In this document: positions 1-6,935 of the stretch, in pieces
Numbering within the stretch: the first letter of the stretch is position 1
Layout of the letters: each line of letters starts with the position of its first letter
From: Rhodoferax sp.
Lineage (GTDB): Bacteria; Pseudomonadota; Gammaproteobacteria; Burkholderiales; Burkholderiaceae_C
Reading direction: 5' to 3'
Assembly: GCA_018882485.1 (NCBI GenBank)
Contig: VERU01000082.1
Location: 1-8,698 of the forward strand
DNA length: 8,698 nt
Translations under genes and position numbers: made by a program
Notes under the pieces: generated by a model
What the model was told of the DNA's origin: nothing
Seen by the model: only the letters and a program-made list of their open reading frames with translations
Databases searched by the model: none

Positions 1-610
1 GGATCACGTTGAGCCCGATGCCCCCCAGCCCGAAGACCACCACGTTGGCGCCGGCCTCCACCTTGGCGCTGAACACCACCGCACCCACGCCCGTGGTCAC
101 GCCGCACCCGATGTAGCAGGCGGTGTCGAAGGGGGCATCCGGCCGGATCTTGGCCAGCGCGATCTCGGGCACCACGATGTAGTTGCTGAAGGTGCTGGTG
201 CCCATGTAGTGCAGGATGGGCCGTCCGTCCAGGGAGAAGCGGCTGGTGGCATCGGGCATCAGGCCCTTGCCCTGCGTGCCCCGGATCAGCTGGCACAGAT
301 TGGTCTTGCGTGACAGGCAAAACTTGCATTGCCGGCATTCTGGCGTGTAGAGCGGGATCACATGGTCGTCCCGCTGCACGGTGGTCACCCCCGGACCCAC
401 ATCGACCACCACGCCCGCCCCTTCGTGGCCCAGGATGGCCGGGAACAGACCTTCCGGGTCGGCACCCGACAGCGTGTAGTAATCCGTGTGGCAGATGCCG
501 GTGGCCTTCACCTCCACCAGCACCTCGCCCAGGCGCGGACCTTCCAGGTCCACGGTTTCGATCGTCAGCGGTGATCCGGCCTTCCAGGCCACGGCAGCTC
601 GGGTTTTCAT
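1..610 (-). CDS. frmA: S-(hydroxymethyl)glutathione dehydrogenase / class III alcohol dehydrogenase, N-terminal part (runs off the left edge)
   Basis: The gene starts at ATG 610..608 and is cut by the window edge after 203 codons of a family that is usually about 370 residues. The enzyme oxidises S-hydroxymethylglutathione, formed from formaldehyde and glutathione, with NAD+ in the cytoplasm. Catalytic zinc ligands are visible as C40 (in GICHTD), H62 (in GHEGAG) and C169 (in YIGCGVTTG). The structural zinc loop has the four cysteines C92, C95, C98 and C106 (ECRQCKFC...NLC). The Rossmann nucleotide-binding turn GLGGIG begins at residue 194. The TPECRQC stretch and the GTSTFSNY segment are typical of the class III (FrmA/AdhC) subfamily rather than of ethanol dehydrogenases. 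A Shine-Dalgarno GGAG lies at 619..616, five bases before the ATG, and supports the start. The gene lies 145 bases downstream of tRNA-Ser on the same strand and has no evident functional tie to urease. The symbol adhC is also used for this family. Confidence 0.93.
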   Translation of the reverse strand, partial: MKTRAAVAWKAGSPLTIETVDLEGPRLGEVLVEVKATGICHTDYYTLSGADPEGLFPAILGHEGAGVVVDVGPGVTTVQRDDHVIPLYTPECRQCKFCLSRKTNLCQLIRGTQGKGLMPDATSRFSLDGRPILHYMGTSTFSNYIVVPEIALAKIRPDAPFDTACYIGCGVTTGVGAVVFSAKVEAGANVVVFGLGGIGLNVI

Positions 611-696
611 GGGCACTCCGGTCGGTGATGGGGTGTGGTCCCGCACCAGTCCGGTAGAAGGGCTCGCCCGGGCTGGCAAGAGGCGACGAGGCCGCC

Positions 697-702
697 ATCA
701 TA
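697..702 (-). promoter_or_regulatory. Possible -10 element upstream of frmA
   Basis: On the minus strand TATGAT (702..697) matches the sigma-70 -10 consensus in five of six positions and would give a leader of about 80 bases before the frmA ATG. No good -35 hexamer lies 16-18 bases upstream. In the rest of the 145-base gap between tRNA-Ser and frmA I see no strong hairpin with a T-run, so read-through from the tRNA is possible. The call is weak. Confidence 0.25.
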
Positions 703-755
703 GGCCGGCTCAGCGGGGAGTGGGTGCTGCAGGTCGCCTGAGTGACAGGGTGAGC

Positions 756-843
756 TGGCGGAAGCGGTGAGATTCGAACTCACGGACGGTTGCCCGTCGC
801 CGGTTTTCAAGACCGGTGCAATCGACCACTCTGCCACGCTTCC
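756..843 (-). tRNA. tRNA-Ser (anticodon UGA)
   Basis: Read on the minus strand from 843, the gene folds as a class II tRNA. The acceptor stem GGAAGCG (843..837) pairs with CGCTTCC (766..760), followed by discriminator G759 and a genomically encoded CCA (758..756). The anticodon stem CCGGT/ACCGG encloses the loop CTTGAAA, giving anticodon TGA at 809..807, which reads UCA and other UCN codons. A long variable arm (around GGCGACGGGCAACCGTCC), diagnostic of serine tRNAs, precedes the T arm GTGAG-TTCGAAT-CTCAC. Total length is 88 bases with CCA. It lies 14 bases after the ureG stop codon on the same strand, so its promoter must overlap ureG or it is transcribed with the urease operon. Confidence 0.97.
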
Positions 844-854
844 GGGTGCCAGGG

Positions 855-860
855 ATTCTA
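855..860 (-). promoter_or_regulatory. Candidate -10 box of tRNA-Ser overlapping the ureG stop codon
   Basis: On the minus strand TAGAAT (860..855) differs from the sigma-70 -10 consensus TATAAT at one position. Its first three bases are the ureG stop codon TAG. It would place transcription initiation about 5 bases before the mature tRNA 5' end at 843. I could not find a convincing -35 hexamer 16-18 bases upstream, so this remains a candidate. Confidence 0.35.
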
Positions 861-1517
861 GTCGGGGCGCAGCATGCCCTTGCGCTCGATGAAGGCGATG
901 ATTTCGTCCAGACCGGCCTGCGTCTTCAGGTTGGTCATGACGAAGGGCTTGAGGCCCCGGGGGGTGGTGCGCATGCGGGTGGTGTCGTCGGCCATCACCT
1001 GCAGGTTGGCCCCCACGTAAGGGGCCAGGTCGGTCTTGTTGATGACGAACAGGTCGCTCTTGGTGATGCCGGGGCCGCCCTTGCGCGGGATCTTCTCGCC
1101 GGCGGCCACGTCGATGACGTAGATCGTCAGGTCCGACAGCTCGGGGCTGAAGGTGGCGGCCAGGTTGTCGCCGCCGCTTTCCACGAACACGATGTCGGCC
1201 TCGGGGTGCTCGGCCAGCATGCGGTCGATGGCCTCGAGGTTGATGGAGCAGTCTTCACGGATGGCGGTGTGCGGGCAGCCGCCGGTTTCCACGCCCATGA
1301 TGCGTTCGGCGGGCAGGGCGCCGCTGACGGTGAGCAGGCGCTGGTCTTCCTTGGTGTAGATGTCGTTGGTGATGGCCACCAGGTCGTAGCGATCGCGCAG
1401 GGCCTTGCAGAGCATCTCCAGCAGGGTGGTCTTGCCCGAGCCTACCGGCCCGCCGATGCCCACGCGCAGGGGCGGAAGTGTCTTGGTGCGGCGGGAGATG
1501 GAGTGAAGTGTGGACAT
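858..1517 (-). CDS. ureG: Urease accessory GTPase UreG
   Basis: UreG is the SIMIBI-class GTPase that, with UreF, UreD and UreE, delivers nickel to apo-urease in the cytoplasm at the cost of GTP. The 219-residue product has a P-loop GPVGSGKT at residues 23-30, the invariant CPH metal motif at 81-83, the ESGG motif at 113-116 and the guanine-specificity motif NKTD at 160-163. Length and motifs are normal for the family, and the protein looks intact. The start at ATG 1517 is the only reasonable one, but it lacks a clear Shine-Dalgarno sequence: the upstream bases are AT-rich and form a short hairpin (see the 1521-1560 entry). It is the last protein gene of the urease operon and its stop TAG (860..858) lies 14 bases from tRNA-Ser. 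Confidence 0.97.
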   Translation of the reverse strand: MSTLHSISRRTKTLPPLRVGIGGPVGSGKTTLLEMLCKALRDRYDLVAITNDIYTKEDQRLLTVSGALPAERIMGVETGGCPHTAIREDCSINLEAIDRMLAEHPEADIVFVESGGDNLAATFSPELSDLTIYVIDVAAGEKIPRKGGPGITKSDLFVINKTDLAPYVGANLQVMADDTTRMRTTPRGLKPFVMTNLKTQAGLDEIIAFIERKGMLRPD

Positions 1518-1520
1518 GGT

Positions 1521-1560
1521 TTGCTATCTATTGAATAGCTGTGAATGCAATACCCGTAAG
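1521..1560. repeat. AT-rich hairpin in the ureF-ureG gap, resembling a dispersed intergenic element
   Basis: The 45-base gap between ureF and ureG is clearly more AT-rich than its surroundings. It holds the inverted repeat GCTAT (1523-1527) / ATAGC (1535-1539) around a 7-base loop. The nested palindrome CTATTGAATAG lies at 1528-1538. From memory, Comamonadaceae genomes carry many intergenic copies of a degenerate element with the style 'GCTAT...ATAGCTG...AAGGCCTA', and this stretch looks like a worn copy. Whether it really belongs to that family cannot be settled here. It replaces the Shine-Dalgarno region expected before ureG. Confidence 0.4.
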
Positions 1561-1562
1561 GC

Positions 1563-2240
1563 CTAGGACCTGAAAAGCCTCGAGTACTGCACCTCGTGCC
1601 GGCTGCTCAGGATGGCCAGCATGGGGGAGTAAGCCTGGCGCGAGTCGTCGGTGAGCGTCAGTGCCTGGTCGACCGCTGCAGGGATGGCTGCGGTGAGCGC
1701 CGAGAGAATGCGCTGGCCCGCGCTCTGGCCCAGGGGTACGGCCTTGATGGCGGCCTGCACCATGTTCTCGGCCCAGCCAAAGGCATAGGCCAGCAGGCAC
1801 TGCCGTACCGGTGCACCGGTGCCGCTGGCCGCCAGCGCAAAGGCCACCGGATAGCTGGGTTCCTGGGCTGCCAGGGCCGCAATGTGTGCGGGCGTGGCGG
1901 TGGTGTGGTTCTTGAGCCATTCCAGCAGGCTCCTGCCCATCTGCGCGCTCTGAGCCCGCAACTCGCTGCTCTCGCGGGTTTGCAGCACCCAGGCATTGAG
2001 TTCGGCCAGACGGAGCAGGTCATCGGCCCGCCAGGCCGTCAGGGCCTGGGCCACGACGGGCAGATCGCTGCGCGTCAGGCTCAGATGCAGCTGGTCCACC
2101 AGCCAGGCCGATGCTTCACTTTCCGTAGCTACAAACCCAGCATCCACGGCGCTTTCCAGGCATTCGGAGTAAGAAAACCCGCCAATCGGCAAGGCGGGCG
2201 AGGCCAGCCACATGAGCTGCATCAGGGCACTGTCGAGCAT
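1563..2240 (-). CDS. ureF: Urease accessory protein UreF
   Basis: UreF is an all-helical, dimeric scaffold that binds UreD and UreG on apo-urease and is thought to control nickel insertion and the fidelity of GTP hydrolysis. The 225-residue product shows the family N-terminal motif [13 protein letters not shown] (residues 17-29), the [14 protein letters not shown] segment (151-164) and the conserved C-terminal tail [12 protein letters not shown], which ends exactly at the stop, so the gene is intact. It starts at ATG 2240, 14 bases after the ureE stop, with only a weak purine stretch (GGGA) upstream. This tight spacing suggests translation linked to ureE. A 45-base gap with a hairpin separates it from ureG. 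Confidence 0.95.
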   Translation of the reverse strand: MLDSALMQLMWLASPALPIGGFSYSECLESAVDAGFVATESEASAWLVDQLHLSLTRSDLPVVAQALTAWRADDLLRLAELNAWVLQTRESSELRAQSAQMGRSLLEWLKNHTTATPAHIAALAAQEPSYPVAFALAASGTGAPVRQCLLAYAFGWAENMVQAAIKAVPLGQSAGQRILSALTAAIPAAVDQALTLTDDSRQAYSPMLAILSSRHEVQYSRLFRS

Positions 2241-2254
2241 GGATCCCAGGCCTG

Positions 2255-2884
2255 TCAGTGCGGGTGGTGGTGATCGTGGCCGTGCCCGTGCCCACAGTCA
2301 GGGCCGTGAACATGTGCTTCGGCATGCAAGGTCTCGTCACCGCCGCCGGGCGTGGAAGTGGCTGCGTGTGCCCGGGTATGGCCCTGCCCGTGGCCGTGCC
2401 CATCGGCGTGTCCATGGTGATGGCCGCCTGCGGCATAGGCGCCCCCTTCCGGCTCAAAGGCTTCGTCCACGGCGTTCACGATCAGGTGCATGGCGCGCAG
2501 CATGTCCGCCAGCACATGGTCGGGTTCGATCTTGAGGTGCTCGGGTCGCAGTTCGATGGGCACATGTCGGTTGCCCAGATGGTAGGCCGCGCGGATGAGG
2601 TCGAAGGGCGTGCCGTGCTCCCGGCAGTGCGTGATTTTCAGCACCGCCTGGGGCGCCGCCAGCACCCGGATCAGCGAGCCGTCCTCGGCCACCAGCACGT
2701 CGCCGCCGCGCACCACGGTGCCGCGGGGCAGGAACACTCCCAGGCTTCGGCCCGTCGAGTCGGTGGCCTCAAACCGGCTCTTCTGGCGCACGTCCCAGTC
2801 CAGCTCGACGTGGGCGGCGCGCCGGATCAGGGCCGGCGCGAGTCCGTGGCCCTGGAGAATGCATTTGTTGACGGTCAGCAGCAT
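2255..2884 (-). CDS. ureE: Urease nickel metallochaperone UreE with long His-rich tail
   Basis: UreE dimers bind nickel and hand it to UreG for urease activation. The 209-residue product has the N-terminal peptide-binding-like domain (about 1-75) and the metal-binding domain with [10 protein letters not shown] at 103-112. H107 there corresponds to the conserved dimer-interface nickel ligand (His96 in the Klebsiella protein). The C-terminal extension (155-209) contains 18 histidines in 55 residues in two blocks, 155-173 and 187-209, joined by a Thr/Gly/Pro linker; C197 lies in the second block. Such tails store extra nickel and vary strongly between species. The ATG at 2884 is 42 bases after the ureC stop and has no good Shine-Dalgarno, but the following residues fit the family N-terminus. 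Confidence 0.96.
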   Translation of the reverse strand: MLLTVNKCILQGHGLAPALIRRAAHVELDWDVRQKSRFEATDSTGRSLGVFLPRGTVVRGGDVLVAEDGSLIRVLAAPQAVLKITHCREHGTPFDLIRAAYHLGNRHVPIELRPEHLKIEPDHVLADMLRAMHLIVNAVDEAFEPEGGAYAAGGHHHGHADGHGHGQGHTRAHAATSTPGGGDETLHAEAHVHGPDCGHGHGHDHHHPH

Positions 2885-2926
2885 GGCGGAGATGGCGCTA
2901 GGGCGCAGGGGCGTGTGAAGGCTGTA

Positions 2927-4644
<1,718 letters not shown>

Positions 4645-4645
<1 letters not shown>

Positions 4646-4950
4646 CAAAGTCCTCCCTGCACCAGTCCGCGGAATCCAAAGACCTGCCGTGCGCCGGCAT
4701 AGTCCACCAGCTCCACCGTGCGCTGCTGGCCCGGCTCGAAGCGCACCGCCAGGCCCGAGGCGATGTTCAGCCGCATGCCGCGCGCCGCCTCGCGGTCGAA
4801 CTCGAGCGCACCGTTGGTTTCGGCGAAGTGGTAGTGCGAGCCGACCTGGATCGGCCGGTCGGCGGTGTTGCGCACCACCAGGGTCAGGTGGCGCCGGCCC
4901 GGATTGATGGGGTGATCGGGTCCATCGGTGAGGAGTTCGCCTGGGATCAT
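4645..4950 (-). CDS. ureB: Urease beta subunit UreB
   Basis: UreB is a small structural subunit of the bacterial (UreABC)3 urease trimer and also helps activation-complex docking. The 101-residue product starts MIPGELL and contains the conserved [10 protein letters not shown] stretch (38-47) and FGFRGLVQG near the end, so it is full length. The frame is open further upstream, but the residues there do not resemble the family. A Shine-Dalgarno GAGG at 4959..4956 lies five bases before ATG 4950. That Shine-Dalgarno overlaps the stop codon (4960..4958) of the small upstream gene, so ribosomes ending there can restart on ureB. The ureB stop overlaps the ureC start. Confidence 0.96.
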
Positions 4951-4957
4951 GGAATCC

Positions 4958-5149
4958 TCACCGATCGCCACGCGACAACCAGACGGCGAGCACGAGCAGG
5001 GCGCCGACCGCCAGGAAACCCCACCCGTCGGTGGCGTGCCAGTGGCTCCCCGAAAGGCCATGGCCTTCATGGGCCAAAACGGCTGCAGGCCAGGTGGCGA
5101 GGGCATTGGTTGCTATGAAAAGCGTGGTTTTCCGGGTGGTGGGATTCAT
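4958..5149 (-). CDS. Small His-rich membrane protein between ureA and ureB, function unknown
   Basis: This 63-residue product is not one I can assign to a characterised family. It has a basic start (MNPTTRK), a hydrophobic stretch and the likely signal peptidase I site AVLA/HEGHG after residue 26. A short His-containing loop follows (H27, H30, H36, H38; motifs HEGHG and SHWHATD), then one strong transmembrane segment (about 42-58) and the positively charged tip SRGDR. If cleaved, the mature 37-residue peptide would start with histidine and expose four histidines to the periplasm. It sits inside the urease operon, 24 bases after ureA, and its stop overlaps the ureB Shine-Dalgarno. I recall similar small ORFs at this position in other Burkholderiales urease operons, loosely compared with HupE/UreJ, but it is far too short to be a HupE-type nickel permease. 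A nickel- or pH-related role is inference. Its own Shine-Dalgarno is poor. Confidence 0.75.
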   Translation of the reverse strand: MNPTTRKTTLFIATNALATWPAAVLAHEGHGLSGSHWHATDGWGFLAVGALLVLAVWLSRGDR

Positions 5150-5173
5150 GGGCGGGCCAAGGTGGTTGGTGGG

Positions 5174-5476
5174 TCAGATGATGGGTTGGTGCACGGTGAC
5201 CAATTTGGTGCCGTCGGGGAAGGTAGCCTCCACCTGGATATCCGGAATCATGTCGGCCACGCCCTCCATCACGTCGTCGCGGGCCAGCACGCTGCGGCCT
5301 TCGCTCATCAACTGGGCCACCGTCTTGCCGTCGCGCGCGCCTTCCATCACGGCCGCGCTGATCAGCGCCATGGCTTCCGGGTAGTTGAGCTTGAGGCCGC
5401 GCGCCCTGCGCCGTTCGGCCAGCAGGGCCGCGGTGAAGATCAGCAGCTTGTCTTTTTCTCGGGGGGTGAGTTCCAT
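5174..5476 (-). CDS. ureA: Urease gamma subunit UreA
   Basis: UreA is the small gamma subunit of the urease holoenzyme. The 100-residue product begins [23 protein letters not shown] and contains [10 protein letters not shown] (30-39), the [26 protein letters not shown] region and the VTVHQPI tail, all hallmarks of the family and of normal length. ATG 5476 matches the family start, although the Shine-Dalgarno is weak. It is the first gene of the minus-strand operon; no ureD precedes it. Its promoter lies in the 146-base region shared with urtA, with a sigma-54-like element at 5511-5526 that would give a leader of about 24 bases. Confidence 0.97.
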   Translation of the reverse strand: MELTPREKDKLLIFTAALLAERRRARGLKLNYPEAMALISAAVMEGARDGKTVAQLMSEGRSVLARDDVMEGVADMIPDIQVEATFPDGTKLVTVHQPII

Positions 5477-5510
5477 GGTGCTTACAGGCTAAAGGCGGCA
5501 GGATACTGCA

Positions 5511-5526
5511 AGCAAAAATCATACCG
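5511..5526 (-). promoter_or_regulatory. Sigma-54-like (or sigma-70) promoter for ureA
   Basis: On the minus strand CGGTATGATTTTTGCT has the invariant GG and GC dinucleotides separated by exactly 10 bases (GG at 5525-5524, GC at 5513-5512). Its -12 half (TTGCT) is perfect, but the -24 half (CGGTATG against TGGCACG) has only GG, A and G matching. Initiation would fall near 5500. An alternative reading is a sigma-70 promoter, with TATGAT (5523..5518) as -10 and TTGCTG (5547..5542) as a partial -35 at an 18-base spacing. Both readings point toward ureA. Confidence 0.5.
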
Positions 5527-5531
5527 TTTTC

Positions 5532-5546
5532 TGCTGCGGTGCAGCA
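5532..5546. promoter_or_regulatory. 15-base palindrome between the divergent promoters, possible operator
   Basis: TGCTGC-GGT-GCAGCA is a perfect 6-base inverted repeat with a 3-base centre at 5538-5540. It lies between the two -24 elements (GG at 5524-5525 and GG at 5551-5552), with its centre within one or two bases of their midpoint. This placement suggests a regulator dimer site acting on both arms. It does not match a full NtrC site (only one GGTGCA half at 5538-5543), and no known regulator can be assigned from sequence alone. Confidence 0.4.
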
Positions 5547-5549
5547 AGT

Positions 5550-5565
5550 TGGCACGGCGCTTGCA
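5550..5565 (+). promoter_or_regulatory. Sigma-54 promoter of urtA
   Basis: TGGCACGGCGCTTGCA matches the RpoN consensus TGGCACG-N4-TTGCA at every defined position. GG is at 5551-5552 and GC at 5563-5564, exactly 10 bases apart. Initiation is expected about 12 bases further on, near 5576, giving a leader of about 47 bases before the urtA ATG at 5623. Sigma-54 promoters need an enhancer-binding activator; NtrC is the usual one for urea transport genes, but I see no complete NtrC site in the intergenic region, so enhancers may lie inside ureA. Confidence 0.9.
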
Positions 5566-5622
5566 AGGGTGGGCCGGGCACCCGATGCGGGACCGAATTT
5601 TCTCAACCCTGGAGTCTTCACC

Positions 5623-6906
5623 ATGCAACGTCGACATTCTCTGAAAACGCTATGCGCCGCCCTCGCAGTGGGCTGGGGCCTTGCCGGCATCGCGCCGGCA
5701 CAGGCTCAAAACACCATCAAGGTCGGCGTGCTGCACAGCCTGTCGGGCACCATGGCCATCTCGGAGACCGTGCTCAAAGACACGGTGCTCATGGCCATTG
5801 ACGAAATCAACGCCAAGGGCGGTGTGCTGGGCAAGAAGCTCGAGCCCGTGGTGGTGGACCCGGCCTCCAACTGGCCGCTGTTTGCCGAGAAGGCGCGCCA
5901 GCTCATCAGCAAAGACAAGGTGGCCGTCACCTTTGGCTGCTGGACCAGCGTGAGCCGCAAATCGGTGCTGCCGGTCTATGAAGAGCTCAACTCGCTGCTG
6001 TTCTACCCCGTGCAGTACGAAGGCGAAGAGCTCAGCAAGAACGTCTTCTACACCGGCGCAGCGCCCAACCAGCAGGCCATTCCCGCCGTGGAATACCTGA
6101 TGAGCAAGGACGGCGGCAGCGCCAAGCGCTTCGTGCTGCTGGGCACCGACTACGTGTACCCGCGCACCACCAACAAGATCCTGCGCGCCTTCCTGAAGAG
6201 CAAGGGTGTGGCCGACGCTGACATCATGGAGGAATACACCCCCTTCGGCCACGCCGATTACCAGGGCATCATCGCCAAGATCAAGAAGTTCGCCGGCGAG
6301 GGCAAGAAGACGGCCGTGGTGTCCACCATCAACGGTGACTCGAACGTGCCCTTCTACAAGGAGCTCGGCAACCAGGGCCTGAAGGCCACCGATGTGCCGG
6401 TCGTGGCTTTCAGCGTGGGCGAGGAAGAACTGCGCGGCGTGGACACCAAGCCGCTGGTGGGCCACCTGGCCGCCTGGAACTATTTCATGTCGATCAAGGC
6501 GCCGGCCAACGACGAGTTCACCAAAAAGTGGGCCGCCTACGCCAAGGCCAAGGGCCTGCCCGGCCACAAGGACAAGCCGCTGACGAACGACCCGATGGAG
6601 GCCACCTACATCGGCATCTACATGTGGAAGCAGGCGGTGGAAAAGGCCAAGACCACCGACACCGACAAGGTGATCGAAGCCATGGCCGGCCAGACCTTCA
6701 CCGCACCCTCGGGCATCACCTCCAGGATGGACGAGAAGAACCACCACCTGCACAAGAGCGTGTTCATCGGTGAAGTGAAGGCCGATGGCCAGTTCAATGT
6801 GGTGTGGAAGACGCCCGGCCCGGTCAAGGCCCAGCCCTGGAGCCCCTTCATTCCGGAGAACAAGGGCAAGAAGGATGAGCCGGTCATCGCACCCAAGAAG
6901 TCCTGA
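5623..6906 (+). CDS. urtA: Urea ABC transporter, periplasmic substrate-binding protein UrtA
   Basis: UrtA captures urea in the periplasm and delivers it to the UrtBC permeases powered by UrtDE. The 427-residue product starts at ATG 5623 with a Shine-Dalgarno GGAG at 5611-5614, eight bases upstream. The frame is open to 5539, but that extension would swallow the sigma-54 promoter. The signal peptide (1-28) ends in APAQA/QN. Its RRHSLK loosely resembles a twin-arginine motif but lacks the usual phenylalanine, so Sec export is more likely. The mature part is a type I periplasmic-binding fold of the LivJ/AmiC family. It starts TIKVGVLHSLSGTMAISE (31-48), and the SGTMAIS turn is typical of urea and short-chain amide binders; an amide/urea specificity such as FmdD is the main alternative. 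Location next to ureA makes urea the likely substrate. urtB follows after 29 bases. Confidence 0.96.
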   Translation: MQRRHSLKTLCAALAVGWGLAGIAPAQAQNTIKVGVLHSLSGTMAISETVLKDTVLMAIDEINAKGGVLGKKLEPVVVDPASNWPLFAEKARQLISKDKVAVTFGCWTSVSRKSVLPVYEELNSLLFYPVQYEGEELSKNVFYTGAAPNQQAIPAVEYLMSKDGGSAKRFVLLGTDYVYPRTTNKILRAFLKSKGVADADIMEEYTPFGHADYQGIIAKIKKFAGEGKKTAVVSTINGDSNVPFYKELGNQGLKATDVPVVAFSVGEEELRGVDTKPLVGHLAAWNYFMSIKAPANDEFTKKWAAYAKAKGLPGHKDKPLTNDPMEATYIGIYMWKQAVEKAKTTDTDKVIEAMAGQTFTAPSGITSRMDEKNHHLHKSVFIGEVKADGQFNVVWKTPGPVKAQPWSPFIPENKGKKDEPVIAPKKS

Positions 6907-6935
6907 TCGCTTGATCTGAACGTCGTATCTCTGAC

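Noticed and set aside
700..755. Search for a terminator after tRNA-Ser
   Set aside because: I found no stable GC hairpin followed by a T-run on the minus strand; termination may be factor-dependent or absent.
607..837. Minus-strand frame reading MAEWSIAPVLKTG...
   Set aside because: This is the well-known spurious translation of a tRNA-Ser gene and its flank, not a protein.
816..1538. 240-codon open frame on the plus strand opposite ureG
   Set aside because: Antisense to ureG, whose P-loop and CPH motifs are intact; it also crosses part of the tRNA gene.
4951..5106. Upstream extension of ureB to an ATG at 5106
   Set aside because: The extra 52 residues run in another frame over the small membrane-protein gene and do not resemble the beta subunit; ATG 4950 has a good Shine-Dalgarno and the family start MIPGE.
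5191..5210. Inverted repeat TTGGT...ACCAA near the 3' end of ureA
   Set aside because: Short stems inside conserved coding sequence (the VTVHQPI tail); nothing beyond chance suggests a regulatory role.
5527..5543. Possible NtrC enhancer containing GGTGCA at 5538-5543
   Set aside because: The partner half at 5527-5532 reads TTTTCT rather than TGCACC, and the position is too close to the -24 element for a typical enhancer.
5539..5622. Upstream extension of urtA to 5539
   Set aside because: It would place the sigma-54 promoter inside the coding sequence and put 28 residues before a proper signal peptide; ATG 5623 has GGAG at a good distance.
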